Positions 52,686-62,080 of a DNA stretch of 64,000 nucleotides are shown in pieces. The translations under genes and the position numbers were made by a program. Numbering within the stretch: the first letter of the stretch is position 1; each line of letters begins with the position of its first letter. Below the pieces are notes generated by a model. It made no database searches. It was given only the letters and a program-made list of their open reading frames with translations, and was not told where the DNA came from. Source of the DNA: Holophagae bacterium (GTDB lineage Bacteria; Acidobacteriota; Holophagae; Acanthopleuribacterales; Acanthopleuribacteraceae); the NCBI GenBank assembly GCA_030429565.1, contig JAUIFE010000012.1, forward strand, positions 124,001 through 188,000, given 5' to 3'.

Positions 52686-53007
52686 GGAATCCCCTTTAAC
52701 ATTTATTTGTTATGTGAACAGACGACGAAAACGTCGAAACGGCGCGGCCGTTCCCCCCCGGACTGTTTCCACACAAAACCTTGGATTATAACATTGCGTA
52801 GAAGAGAAGGCGGCCAAAAACCTAAGGGAGAAAAGCCGGAGAAAAGAGCCGCAAGCCCGGTCTTGGTGCCATGGACAACGGCAATCCCTTTGAAACGAGA
52901 CTTTTCAACGCTAACGCCGGCGCTTGATCGCGAAAAAACGGGGCCGCGGTTTGACAGGCCCAAGGTGAACAAGGTACAAATCTCCAAAAGTAACGAGGTA
53001 GAAAAGT
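52686..53007. other. Divergent promoter region of pckA and the thioredoxin-like gene
   Basis: Short frames only. It must contain promoters for both neighbours; GACGAAAACGTC (52723-52734) is a small palindrome near the pckA start that may be an operator. Confidence 0.45.
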
Positions 53008-53478
53008 ATGAAAGTCCGGATTTTGGGTTATGTTGCGCTCGCCATTGCGCTTTATTTTGGCAATGTCGCGCTGCAAAGCTACCTCGGCCGCCGTGCTTTT
53101 GCCGCGACCGGACTGCCCGACGCCCCGCTTGCCGACACTCTCGCCGCCGCCAAGCAAAACGGCCGCCTCGTCATTGCCGATGTCTCCGCCGAATGGTGTC
53201 CCAGTTGTCGCCACTTCGATCAAGCCGTTCTGAGCGAAGAACCCGTCAAACAAAAAATTCGCGACGCCTTCCAATTCACCCGTGTTGAATACGAATCCGA
53301 AACCGGTGTCGCCTTGCGCAAGCAGTTTAGCCTCAGAGGGATCCCTTCCCTCCTCGTCCTCGACGGCGACGGTCGCTTGGTGACCCAACTCACCGCCGTC
53401 GACGACCCCGATTACTTCCTGCAACAGCTCGATGAGGTTTTGGTCAAGAAAAAGGAAACGCTGTCGTTGACCAGATGA
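53008..53478 (+). CDS. Membrane-anchored thioredoxin-like protein
   Basis: 156 residues; GAGG precedes the ATG. A single N-terminal hydrophobic segment (about 5-22) either anchors the protein or is a signal peptide. The thioredoxin fold resembles the DsbD C-terminal/Thioredoxin_7 group: VIADVSAEWCPSCRHFDQAV (CPSC active site) and the cis-Pro segment SLRGIPSLLVLDGDG. Probably a periplasmic thiol reductase or disulfide carrier. Monocistronic; the next gene, gap, has its own upstream region. Confidence 0.88.
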   Translation: MKVRILGYVALAIALYFGNVALQSYLGRRAFAATGLPDAPLADTLAAAKQNGRLVIADVSAEWCPSCRHFDQAVLSEEPVKQKIRDAFQFTRVEYESETGVALRKQFSLRGIPSLLVLDGDGRLVTQLTAVDDPDYFLQQLDEVLVKKKETLSLTR

Positions 53479-53800
53479 CGCGCTAGCTTGCTTGTGCTAG
53501 ACTTCGGCCTTTGATTCCTTTGAACGTGCTGATTCGCAACGCAACTGGACCTTGCCGTCGCCACCGCGATGCCGACGCCGACCCCCGGCTTCACAACCCT
53601 CGCGTTGGATCGATCTTCATGCCGCCACGCCCGGATTCGCGCATTCTCCCCAGAACGCCGCACCGCCGTGATCGGTCTCCCCTTCGCCGGTTGCCCGCCT
53701 TTCAGCCTCTACCCTTTCTCTGGATGATCGTTGTTTCGAGCGCTAAGGTGCTGAGACATTTGGTGTTCTCTTCGTACAGCCGGCTCACAGGAGGCAAGAC
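53479..53800. other. Promoter region of gap
   Basis: About 320 bases. GCTAGCTTGCTTGTGCTAG (53481-53501) is an imperfect inverted repeat just after the thioredoxin-like gene and may be a weak terminator. Otherwise nothing recognisable; the gap promoter must lie here. Confidence 0.45.
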
Positions 53801-54799
53801 ATGACTATTCGCATTGCAATTAACGGCTTTGGCCGTATCGGTCGCACCGTCACGCGCATCATTTCCCAACGTGACGATATCGAACTCGTCGGTATTAACG
53901 ACCTGACCAGCCCTGAACAATTGGCCTACGCATTGAAGTATGACTCCATTTTCGGTCGCATGGACGGCGTTCGCGCCGAAGGCGACCGCCTGATCACCCC
54001 CAAATTTAACGCCCGCGTTACCGCGATTAAAGATCCCGCCGAAATCGATTGGGCCTCGCTCAAGGTCGATTTCGTCATTGAATCAACCGGCATCTTTCGC
54101 AAGCGCGCCCAAATCGAAGCGCACCTGCGCGGCGGCGCCCAACGCGTCCTGCTCTCGGTTCCGCCCAAGGACGCCCTCGACGCCACGGTCGTGCTCGGTG
54201 TGAACGACCACGTGCTTACCGGAAACGAGAAACTGGTATCCAACGCATCCTGTACCACCAACTGTGCGGCCCCCATCGCCAAAGTGGTCAACGAAGCCTT
54301 TGGGATCGAGAAAGGATTCATCAACACGATTCACGCCTACACCAACGACCAACGTCTGATGGACATGCCGCACAAAGATTGGCGCCGTTCCCGCGCCGCC
54401 GCCCTGAACGTGATCCCCACCAGCACCGGGGCCGCCGTCGCCGTCGGCAAAGTCATCCCCGAACTCAACGGCAAGCTGGACGGCATGGCCTATCGCGTGC
54501 CTGTGCCCGACGGTTCCGTGGTTGATATGGTTGTTCAGGTGAAGAAAAACACCACCGCCGAGGACGTCAACGCGGCCATGAAAGAAGCCGCCGCGGGCCC
54601 GCTCAAAGGCATTCTTTCCTACGAAACCGATCCCGTTGTGTCCGGTGACATTATCGGCAACCCACACAGCTCGATCTTCGACAGCCAATTGACCCAGGTT
54701 CTCGACGGGAACTTCGTTAAAGTCGTGAGCTGGTACGACAACGAATTCGGCTACAGCAACCGCATGGTCGATCTAATGCTCAAAATCGCCGCAATGTAA
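53801..54799 (+). CDS. gap: Glyceraldehyde-3-phosphate dehydrogenase
   Basis: 332 residues; AGGAGG precedes the ATG. It oxidises glyceraldehyde 3-phosphate to 1,3-bisphosphoglycerate with NAD. N-terminal Rossmann motif INGFGRIGRTVTRII; Asp in LVGINDLTS indicates NAD rather than NADP preference. Catalytic Cys near residue 150 in SNASCTTNCAAP, His in INTIHAYTNDQ, phosphate-site Thr/Arg in SRAAALNVIPTSTGAA and the C-terminal WYDNEFGYSNRMVDL are all present. Normal length. Ends in a strong bidirectional terminator; no pgk or other glycolytic gene is adjacent. Confidence 0.98.
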   Translation: MTIRIAINGFGRIGRTVTRIISQRDDIELVGINDLTSPEQLAYALKYDSIFGRMDGVRAEGDRLITPKFNARVTAIKDPAEIDWASLKVDFVIESTGIFRKRAQIEAHLRGGAQRVLLSVPPKDALDATVVLGVNDHVLTGNEKLVSNASCTTNCAAPIAKVVNEAFGIEKGFINTIHAYTNDQRLMDMPHKDWRRSRAAALNVIPTSTGAAVAVGKVIPELNGKLDGMAYRVPVPDGSVVDMVVQVKKNTTAEDVNAAMKEAAAGPLKGILSYETDPVVSGDIIGNPHSSIFDSQLTQVLDGNFVKVVSWYDNEFGYSNRMVDLMLKIAAM

Positions 54800-54818
54800 A
54801 AACGCGCGAACGCCATAA

Positions 54819-54855
54819 AAAAAGCCCGAATCAACGCGTTTGATTCGGGCTTTTT
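54819..54855. terminator. Bidirectional terminator between gap and the convergent small gene
   Basis: AAAAAGCCCGAATCA pairs perfectly with TGATTCGGGCTTTTT across a 7-base loop. Runs of T occur on both strands, so it should stop transcription of gap and of the leftward operon ending at 54875. Confidence 0.95.
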
Positions 54856-54874
54856 CATGATGGCGCGGCGTTGC

Positions 54875-55087
54875 TTAAGGCCGACCGCCGGGATCACTGG
54901 GAAAATCGCTGCCCAGCCCGCCTTCTCCCGCGGCAAGCTGTTGGGCTTCAGCCGAGAACTCAGCACTGTCGGCGCCGCTTAACAAAGCGCCTTGCGCCGG
55001 TTCGACGGCGGCAGGCGTCGCGGGTGAACTCGCGGCTTGCGTCGGGTTAAGGTAGGGGTTCGCGTTCGTATCCAGGGTTAGGTTCAT
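54875..55087 (-). CDS. Small unknown protein overlapping the upstream TPR gene
   Basis: 70 residues, from the second of two adjacent ATG codons (55087), which places AAGGAG at a normal distance; a longer frame to 55252 is rejected. Low-complexity Ala/Pro/Gly-rich N-terminal half, then DSAEFSAEAQQLAAGEGG. The motif resembles the SxxAxxLA end of some FlgM- or flagellar-associated peptides, but the resemblance is too short to rely on. The start lies 41 bases inside the end of the preceding TPR gene, indicating tight co-translation. Confidence 0.6.
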   Translation of the reverse strand: MNLTLDTNANPYLNPTQAASSPATPAAVEPAQGALLSGADSAEFSAEAQQLAAGEGGLGSDFPSDPGGRP

Positions 55088-56819
55088 CATGGTCTCCTTG
55101 GGTATTTGGGTAGCAATGAGGTGCCAAGAGCCGCCATTCGGTTGCCAAACCGAGCCGCCGCGCATGGGCCTCGAGGATTTCGGGTTGAAGGTCGGAAGCA
55201 CGCCTTTTGAGGGTCCAAAGCGCTTCGCTGAGCAGGTTTCGTGCGGTTTCAAAGTCGTTGGGCATTTCGCGAAGAATCAGACGTGCCTCCAAGCGAACAG
55301 CGGCACTTTCGGTTAGATCCCCCTCCAGGGCGAGAAAAAGAGAAAGCGTATTACACATCCCGGCGGCAACCTCACCCTCCGCCGACCGTAGGCCGCGACG
55401 CAAGACGGTGACCGCCACGTCGGGCCGGCCATCGAGGTACAGCAGGTAACTCTCGAGATGATCCATCATGGCCGTGTGTTTGTAGGCACCCTCGGTTTGT
55501 CGGGCGTGCGCCAGCGCGCGCTGGGCCGCCGCCAAGCGATCGGTATTGAGGTAAGCATTGGCCCGGTAGAGGAAAAGCAATCGCTGGTTGTTGGGCATCG
55601 GCGTCTGCATGCGGGGAAACATCGGCGCCACCTTCTCGGCTTCGGCCAAGGCATCCTCAAAACGACCGCGCATCAAGGCGGCATGACACAAAATCAGACG
55701 CGCGCGGCTCTGGTCGCTTAACCAACGGCAGTCCGTCAAGGGTTTGGCGATTTCATACAACGCCTCCAGACTGTTGCTCGCGCGGCGGCTTTCCCGCCAA
55801 ACGTAAAGTGACAGCTCGTCCAAGGCGTCGAAATCTTGGTCGTTTATCGGACGCGGCATGGCGCCAAACGGCAACTGCCACCAGGTGCGCACCCGCCGCC
55901 CCCATGTATCGTTGTGGGCACCGTTAAAGGCCGTCACCACCACCAGCGCAGCGGTCACCGTCACCAACCCGCGCCGCCACGTCAGCCGCAACGGCCGGTG
56001 ACGACCTGCGCTGCCCGGCCGCCGGCGAAAACGGCGGAACAGGGGCGCCGACCAAAGACCACACCCGCGCGGCTGCGATGCGGCGGCCGATGAGGGCCCG
56101 GCGGCAGGCGCTTCAGATGCGGCACCCGCTTCAGCACGAGGTGCGTTGTCGGCGGCACCCGCTTCAGCACGAGGTGCGTTGTCGGCGGCACCCGCTTCAG
56201 ATGGGACAGCCGCTGCCTTGTCGGCGGCACCCGCTGTGCGTTCAACCTCGCGCGCCGCGTCGTCATCCGCCCGCGGCGGTGCTGTCCGGGGCGCCGCCGC
56301 GTCACAAACATCAAGCGACGGTGGCGGTACTTTCAGCGGTAACACGGTTGCATCGTTGGCCGGAATTAACCGTGCGACATCGTGTTGCGCCAGGTAATCG
56401 CGAATGTACTGGTGCAACACACCAATCCCGCGTAAATCGTATTTACATGGATGATGCGGATCGGCTAAATCCTCGGCGGCGAGGTACATTAACTGAGCAC
56501 CCGACCAAAGCTTTCGTTGTTTATTCTTCACAAACGACAGCGTCAGAAGCGGTCGATAAAGCGGACCAATCTGCGCGGGAAGTTGGTCGCGTCCGTACAA
56601 CTTGCCCAATTGACGAAACTTCATCAGACGCCGTTTTTCAATATAACGGCCCAGCATGGTTTGCAATGAGTTTCGTCGCGTCATAATCTCATATTTTTCT
56701 GTCGCGGTAATCTTATCATCGGTACATTGCAACCAGTAACGCAAAATGGCGCCGGTATCGTACACCGCCAAATACTCGAGCTGCAGCAACCCGAGACGCA
56801 CATCAAATTTTCTTTTCAC
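55047..56819 (-). CDS. Membrane protein with TPR-like C-terminal domain
   Basis: About 590 residues from GTG 56819, chosen because GGAGAG lies eight bases upstream; the frame opens at 56864 with weaker signals. The N-terminal 160 residues are soluble and basic (KFDVRLGLLQLEYLAVYDTG, RRNSLQTMLGRYIEKRRLM). An Ala/Asp/Pro-rich linker (about 170-260) contains 11-residue repeats DNAPRAEAGAA. One TM helix follows (LVTVTAALVVVTAF). The C-terminal 270 residues contain TPR-like helices (ARLILCHAALMRGRFEDALA, LFLYRANAYLNTDRLAAAQR). Probably a bitopic membrane protein with a periplasmic TPR domain. It resembles the accessory parts of kinase-TPR proteins but lacks the kinase domain. Confidence 0.72.
   Translation of the reverse strand: MKRKFDVRLGLLQLEYLAVYDTGAILRYWLQCTDDKITATEKYEIMTRRNSLQTMLGRYIEKRRLMKFRQLGKLYGRDQLPAQIGPLYRPLLTLSFVKNKQRKLWSGAQLMYLAAEDLADPHHPCKYDLRGIGVLHQYIRDYLAQHDVARLIPANDATVLPLKVPPPSLDVCDAAAPRTAPPRADDDAAREVERTAGAADKAAAVPSEAGAADNAPRAEAGAADNAPRAEAGAASEAPAAGPSSAAASQPRGCGLWSAPLFRRFRRRPGSAGRHRPLRLTWRRGLVTVTAALVVVTAFNGAHNDTWGRRVRTWWQLPFGAMPRPINDQDFDALDELSLYVWRESRRASNSLEALYEIAKPLTDCRWLSDQSRARLILCHAALMRGRFEDALAEAEKVAPMFPRMQTPMPNNQRLLFLYRANAYLNTDRLAAAQRALAHARQTEGAYKHTAMMDHLESYLLYLDGRPDVAVTVLRRGLRSAEGEVAAGMCNTLSLFLALEGDLTESAAVRLEARLILREMPNDFETARNLLSEALWTLKRRASDLQPEILEAHARRLGLATEWRLLAPHCYPNTQGDHDEPNPGYEREPLP
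56128..56200. repeat. 33-bp tandem repeat in the TPR gene linker
   Basis: Two identical 33-bp units (56128-56160 and 56161-56193) and a partial third encode the 11-residue linker repeat DNAPRAEAGAA. Being in multiples of three, copy changes would lengthen or shorten the linker without a frameshift. Confidence 0.85.
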
Positions 56820-57305
56820 GCGGCGCTCTCCAACCAAACCCAACGACACGCCAAGCATTTGCAAAAATTCATCTTACCGGCATGCAACCTGGGCATCCAG
56901 GGATTTACCGACGATGAGACAGCAACTCGATTAGCGAAAAATAAACCCTTCACTGTCACCCATAAACATTAACGAGACGATAAACGCCGTCAAAGAATGC
57001 CCGCCCAAGAAATAACACAAAACAACAGAAAAAACCAAGCGAGACTCACTCACGAAACCAAAAAAACAAGTAATTTCGCGAATAAAATCAAGCAACAATC
57101 AATTATTAAAAATCAACACGAATAATAATATCACCCACCCGTCTCCAATCATAACCGCCCGATTTGCCTGAATGGCATCGCGTCAAAGGGTGGCGCGATC
57201 CGGGCAGGAAAAAACGCACCGGGTCGCGTTTGGCGCGTACCGACAGGGTCGGCGAGCATTTTTACGCGACCCTACGGGCTGTTTGATTTCGCTACCTAGC
57301 ACCGC
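56820..57305. other. A-rich intergenic region
   Basis: About 490 bases, strongly A-rich between 56960 and 57160 on the plus strand. It should hold the promoter of the TPR gene. No gene or clear terminator was found. Confidence 0.5.
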
Positions 57306-58127
57306 TCAGGTTAGGTCAAACAACGCACCGCGTGCCTCAGCCCATTCTTTGAAACCCTCTGGATAACGCGATGTCCCGTCAAAACGCGCGCCGGTCACCT
57401 CTTTAAGGCCTTGCCAACCCTTGACCCCACTTAGATCGGTCCCCCTCAGGTCGGCCTCCTGAAACCGCGCCCTCGCGATAAACGCGTACATCAGTTTGGC
57501 ACCGCGCAGATCGGCACCACTGAAGTCGGCACTGTGATAACTACCCGAATCCAAACAAGCACGCCGCAGGTCGGCACCACGGAAGTCGGCATCGGTGGCA
57601 TTGCTCATTTCAAAGCGTGAACCGACAAGCGATAACGCCGCAAATTGACAACCACGGACGATTCCGTAACTGAAATCGACCCCCTCCATGGCCAACCCGC
57701 CAAAGGAAACCCCACCCAAATCGCACTCGCGCAAGGATCGTGAGGGTAAAGCGGCCACCTGGTCACGCGCATTGTGCAGCATCCAAACACAGCGCTGGGT
57801 GGCATTTATTTTGGTTCGTTCGTCGATGAGGCTGCCGCGCAAATTGGTATTTAGCCAGCGAACCCCGTGTAATCGGGTACCGCGCAAGTCGGCGTCCTCG
57901 AGGTCGGCCCGACCCAAATTAGCACCGCCCAACATAGCATCGGCTAGATTGACCCGTCGCAAGCGCGTCTCGGAGAAGTCCACCCCGTCTAAGTCGGCCC
58001 CGCTTAAATCGGCCCCGTCCAGTTGCGGTTTCCAGTCGGGAAAACGGCGGCGTTGCAGGTCGAATTGCTCCGAATCCTTGCGCAGCAGGGCAACCATCTT
58101 CTCTAATTTGTAGCCAGGTCCATTCAT
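57306..58127 (-). CDS. Pentapeptide-repeat protein
   Basis: 273 residues; GAGGAG precedes the ATG. Two blocks of pentapeptide repeats: an N-terminal one (about 36-95: LDGADLSGADLDGVDFSETR and onward to LEDADLRGTRL) and a C-terminal one (about 175-245: ATDADFRGADLRRACLDSGS and onward to FQEADLRGTDL). They are separated by about 60 residues that include RTKINATQRCVWMLHNARDQ. Such proteins fold as right-handed quadrilateral beta-helices and usually act as scaffolds; a gyrase-protecting role is known for some, but nothing here indicates it. Cytoplasmic and monocistronic. Confidence 0.9.
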   Translation of the reverse strand: MNGPGYKLEKMVALLRKDSEQFDLQRRRFPDWKPQLDGADLSGADLDGVDFSETRLRRVNLADAMLGGANLGRADLEDADLRGTRLHGVRWLNTNLRGSLIDERTKINATQRCVWMLHNARDQVAALPSRSLRECDLGGVSFGGLAMEGVDFSYGIVRGCQFAALSLVGSRFEMSNATDADFRGADLRRACLDSGSYHSADFSGADLRGAKLMYAFIARARFQEADLRGTDLSGVKGWQGLKEVTGARFDGTSRYPEGFKEWAEARGALFDLT

Positions 58128-58581
58128 CGGTTCATCTCCTCGGTCACCTAAGCAGAGCGCGACGCAGCGGCGGCTGCCCGCACCACAGATCTAAGGGTAA
58201 GTGGGCTCAAGCGCTTAAACGTTGCAAAGCATCAGTGAAGAAGCGCCGTCGCACTTGATCATAAAGAGATCACCGACCAAAAAAAGTGAGCCGAAACATT
58301 TAAGAACCGCAGTAATGATCATTGATTGGGTCAAAACTCTGGCGCGAAACCGTTTAGCAGAAACGGACGCACCTGTCGCTGCAGCGTGCCGCATTCTCAC
58401 AAGCTGTTTTAGTGCAGAGTCTTGCCCAAAGTCGCCGCGAAGCATCGCCGTCCTGGTAACACCGCAGGCCTGGTTGCGGCTGGAACATTTGCCCGCACCA
58501 TACGTTCAAGGATGATAAACACAGGAAACCCAATCGACCCCGAGCTGAAACGCATTACGTACGACACCAGGAGGCCGTTTC
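58128..58581. other. Intergenic region without recognised gene
   Basis: About 450 bases between divergent genes. A 97-codon rightward frame (58222-58515) has no ribosome binding site. Both promoters must be here. Confidence 0.5.
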
Positions 58582-59736
58582 ATGCCGAAACTCGCGATTT
58601 GTAGCGCCTTTTGCTTGGCCGTTCTGGCCACGCTCACCGTCCACGCCGACGAACCTTCACCGCTAACGGTTCAGCTAGGCACCCGTCATCGCATTAAGGC
58701 GCCGACGTTAAACGAAACCCGCGAACTGTGGGTGGCGGCGCCCGCCAAAACGCAAAAAGCGGTGGTCATCTACGTGCTCGACGGTGAAGATCATTTTCGT
58801 CACGCGACCCTTGCCGCAGAAACGCTCTACCGCGAAGAACGCATGCCCGCCTGCGTGGTCGTCGGCATCAACAACCACGGCTTGCGCACCCGCGACCTCG
58901 GCGACGACGCCGAACCCTTTCGCCGTTTCTTCTTGAAACAGGTCGTCCCTTACATCGAGCAACACTATGCCGTCGTCGGACCGCGCACCCTGTTCGGTCA
59001 CTCGCTCGCCGGATTTTTCAGCCTATCACTTTTGGCCGATCACCCCGAGGCTTTTGACAACATCATCACCGCCAGCCCGGTCGTCCACTTTCGGCGCGGT
59101 GAATTACTACAAAAGATGCCGCACCGACTAGCCCAACCCCAATCTGGAGCAAAGAATTTTTTTACTTCCATGGCAAGCGCCGAGCAGGAAGGCGCGCGAG
59201 CCACAGCGGCACTCACACAATTGCGCATCATGTTAAATGAAAAAGCCCCGACCGGTTGGTCGCATTCAAGTCGGGACTATCCAGCCTTAACCCACATGAC
59301 GACACCTTACCCGTCGCTTTACCAAGGCTTAAACGAGGTCTTTCGCGATTACCAAACACCGCAATACCAAAGTTACGCCGACTTCCAAAAAAAAGGCGGC
59401 GTGTCAGGCCTGCGATCCTACTACGCCCAGCGCGGCACCAAATACAGTGTCGACCCCGAACCGACGAGCTCGGCCTTGCGCTCCGTCGGCCTCTTAATGC
59501 TGTCCGCCGATCAGGGAGAACAAGCGCTGCAACTCATGCGCAGCAACGTCGAAAAATTCCCCAACGCAATGGAGAGCCACAACCGACTGGGGCTCATCCA
59601 CATGCGCTTGCGGCAAGGCCCACAAGCGCTGGCGGCCTATCAAAAAGCGCAGGCCTTGGCCGAAAAACAGCAACACCCTGACCTCGCCTTTTACCGTTCG
59701 CGCGTCGCCTTTTTGCGCAGCCGAATGACCGAATAA
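58582..59736 (+). CDS. Exported esterase-family alpha/beta hydrolase with TPR tail
   Basis: 384 residues; AGGAGG precedes the ATG. A signal peptide (about 1-22, ending VHADE) is followed by an esterase D/Fes-like hydrolase domain: VIYVLDGEDHFRHATLAAET, VVGINNHGLRTRDLG, nucleophile elbow LFGHSLAGFFSLSLL and the HPEAFDNIITASPVV segment. The acid and His of the triad are less clear; DYPALTHMTTPYPSLYQGL may supply the His. A C-terminal TPR-like module follows (ESHNRLGLIHMRLRQGPQAL). The domain type is found in enzymes acting on siderophores and other acyl esters; the substrate is unknown. Confidence 0.85.
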   Translation: MPKLAICSAFCLAVLATLTVHADEPSPLTVQLGTRHRIKAPTLNETRELWVAAPAKTQKAVVIYVLDGEDHFRHATLAAETLYREERMPACVVVGINNHGLRTRDLGDDAEPFRRFFLKQVVPYIEQHYAVVGPRTLFGHSLAGFFSLSLLADHPEAFDNIITASPVVHFRRGELLQKMPHRLAQPQSGAKNFFTSMASAEQEGARATAALTQLRIMLNEKAPTGWSHSSRDYPALTHMTTPYPSLYQGLNEVFRDYQTPQYQSYADFQKKGGVSGLRSYYAQRGTKYSVDPEPTSSALRSVGLLMLSADQGEQALQLMRSNVEKFPNAMESHNRLGLIHMRLRQGPQALAAYQKAQALAEKQQHPDLAFYRSRVAFLRSRMTE

Positions 59737-59744
59737 TCCCAAAC

Positions 59745-59787
59745 AGAAAAACCCGCATGCGCCGGCCGAAGCACCACACATGCGGGT
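59745..59787 (-). terminator. Terminator of the katG gene
   Basis: ACCCGCATG (59751) pairs with CATGCGGGT (59779); on the minus strand the stem is followed by TTTTT. It lies between the convergent esterase and katG genes, so it probably serves katG. Confidence 0.8.
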
Positions 59788-59833
59788 CACGGTCACGCGG
59801 CGGCCCAACCACCGCGTTTCCGGGATTCACTTG

Positions 59834-62080
59834 CTAGAACTGATATTTCAAATCGAAACGGTCGAGGTCCATCACCTTGGTCCAGGCCGCAATGAAGTCA
59901 GTAACGAACTTTTCTTTCGACTCATCAAAGGCATAAACCTCAGCGATAGCGCGCAATTCCGAGTTCGAACCGAAGATCAGATCGACCGGGGTCGCCGTCC
60001 ACTTGAGCTTGTCGGTCTTGCGGTCCAACCCTTCGTACAGACCTTCTTGTTTGGCGTTTTTGCGCCATTTGGTTCGCATGTCGAGCAAATTCACAAAGAA
60101 GTCATTGGTAAGCGTGCCGGGACGATCCGTGAATACACCGTGTTTCGCACCGTCGGTGTTGGCATCCAGCGCGCGCAACCCGCCGACCAGGACGGTCATT
60201 TCGGGTACGGTTAAGGTCAACAAGTTAGCTTTGTCGACCAAGTTCTCGGCAGGCGAACGGTAGGCGGCCTTGGCATCGAAATAGTTGCGGAAACCATCGG
60301 CGGCCGGACGCAATTCTTCAAAGGTCGCCACATCGGTGTTTTCCTGAGTAGCATCCATACGGCCCGGCGAAAACGGAACCTTCACGGCCATGCCCCCGTC
60401 CTTGGCGGCTTTCTCAATGGCGGCCACGCCGCCGAGGACGATCACGTCGGCAAAAGAAACCTTTTTCCCGCCGGGCAGCGTCTTGTTGAAGTGCTGTTGA
60501 ATCGATGCCAATTGACCCAAGACCTTGGCCAATTCCTTAGGTGTGTTGGCGGCCCAGTCTTTTTGAGGCGCCAAGCGAACCCGTGCGCCGTTGGCACCGC
60601 CACGCATATCGCTACCACGGTAAGAAGAAGCGGAGGACCAAGCGGTACGCACCAGCTCCGGTACGGTCAAACCAGACCTGAGGATTTGGATTTTGAGGTT
60701 CGCGATATCCTTGGCGTCGATCAGCTTGTGGTCGCGTTTAGGAATAGGATCTTGCCAGGTCATGGCTTCCTGAGGCACTTCAGGACCCAGGTAACGGGCA
60801 CGTGGGCCCATGTCGCGGTGGGTCAACTTAAACCAAGCGCGCGCAAAGGCTTTTTCGAATTCTTGCGAGTTGTCGAGAAAGCGTTTGGAGATCTTTTTGT
60901 ATTCGGGATCCATCTTTAGCGCCAAGTCGGTGGTGAACATAATCGGCGCGTGGAATTTGCCTTTAACATGCGCGTCGGGCACCATGTTTTTGGCGGATTC
61001 TTCGGTCGGGATCCACTGAATCGCACCGGCCGGACTTTTGGTTTGTTTCCACTCGAACTGGTACAAGTTGGTCAGGTACATGTGGGTCCAGCGCGCGGGA
61101 GCCGAGGTCCAGGCGCCTTCCAAACCGCTGGTGACGGTGTCCTCGGCATTGCCTTTCCCAGCTTTGTTTTTCCAACCAAAACCCTGTTCTTCAATAGCGG
61201 CGCCACCTGGCTCGGCACCAAGGTTTTTGTCGCTGTGCGCGCCGTGCGCTTTACCGAAGGTGTGGCCACCGGCCACCAGGGCGACGGTTTCTTCGTCATT
61301 CATGCCCATGCGGCCAAAGGTAACGCGAATGTCGTGGGCGGCAGCCAGCGGATCAGGCACACCGTTGGGGCCGACGGGATTGACGTAAATCAAACCCATC
61401 TGTGTGGCGCCAAAAGGTTTGTCGAGTTTGCGTTTGCCGCTGTGGCGTTTGTCGGCTAAAAATTCGGTTTCGGCACCCCAGTAAACCAGGTCCGGTTCCC
61501 AATCGTCTTCACGGCCGCCGGCAAAACCCAAGGTTTTGAAACCCATGTTCTCCATGGCGACGTTGCCCGTCAACACCATCAGATCGGCCCAAGACAGGTT
61601 TTTGCCGTACTTTTGTTTGATCGGCCACAATAGCCGCCGTGCTTTGTCGAGGTTGGCATTGTCCGGCCAACTGTTAAGCGGATTAAAACGCATTTGCCCA
61701 CCGGCAGCACCGCCGCGCCCGTCAGCTTGACGGTAAGTGCCGGCGCTGTGCCAGGCCATGCGAATAAAGAAGGGACCGTAGTTGCCGTAATCGGCCGGCC
61801 ACCATTCTTGCGACGTCGTCAACAACTCGTTAATGTCTTTTTTGACCGCTTTCAAATCCAATTTGTTAAAAGCCTCGGCGTAGTTAAAGGCGGTGCCGTA
61901 AGGATTGGATTCGGGATCGTGGGCACGCAAAGGCTGCAGGTTCAGTTCTTCGGGCCACCAAAATTGATTGGTTTTGGCTTCGCCTTGGCGCGGCGCGGGT
62001 CCATCGGCGGCAACAGCCGACATGGCAACAAACATTAGCGCGACAACAGCGGGTACCAGAAACAATTTCCGTCTGCTCAT
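59834..62080 (-). CDS. katG: Catalase-peroxidase, exported form
   Basis: 748 residues from the ATG at 62080, preceded by AGGAGAA. It decomposes hydrogen peroxide as a bifunctional haem catalase-peroxidase. Distal RMAWHSAGTYR (Arg, Trp, His), Tyr in GLIYVNPVGPNG and Met in FGRMGMNDEE supply the Met-Tyr-Trp adduct required for catalase activity; proximal His is in VAGGHTFGKAHG. Both halves of the duplicated fold are complete. Unusually, the protein starts with a typical signal peptide (about 1-25, RRKLFLVPAVVALMF, ending AVAAD), so it should be periplasmic, as in the minority KatP-type group. Monocistronic. Confidence 0.96.
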   Translation of the reverse strand: MSRRKLFLVPAVVALMFVAMSAVAADGPAPRQGEAKTNQFWWPEELNLQPLRAHDPESNPYGTAFNYAEAFNKLDLKAVKKDINELLTTSQEWWPADYGNYGPFFIRMAWHSAGTYRQADGRGGAAGGQMRFNPLNSWPDNANLDKARRLLWPIKQKYGKNLSWADLMVLTGNVAMENMGFKTLGFAGGREDDWEPDLVYWGAETEFLADKRHSGKRKLDKPFGATQMGLIYVNPVGPNGVPDPLAAAHDIRVTFGRMGMNDEETVALVAGGHTFGKAHGAHSDKNLGAEPGGAAIEEQGFGWKNKAGKGNAEDTVTSGLEGAWTSAPARWTHMYLTNLYQFEWKQTKSPAGAIQWIPTEESAKNMVPDAHVKGKFHAPIMFTTDLALKMDPEYKKISKRFLDNSQEFEKAFARAWFKLTHRDMGPRARYLGPEVPQEAMTWQDPIPKRDHKLIDAKDIANLKIQILRSGLTVPELVRTAWSSASSYRGSDMRGGANGARVRLAPQKDWAANTPKELAKVLGQLASIQQHFNKTLPGGKKVSFADVIVLGGVAAIEKAAKDGGMAVKVPFSPGRMDATQENTDVATFEELRPAADGFRNYFDAKAAYRSPAENLVDKANLLTLTVPEMTVLVGGLRALDANTDGAKHGVFTDRPGTLTNDFFVNLLDMRTKWRKNAKQEGLYEGLDRKTDKLKWTATPVDLIFGSNSELRAIAEVYAFDESKEKFVTDFIAAWTKVMDLDRFDLKYQF

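Noticed and set aside
58222..58515. 97-codon rightward frame before the esterase gene
   Set aside because: No binding site; low-quality composition; lies in a divergent promoter region.
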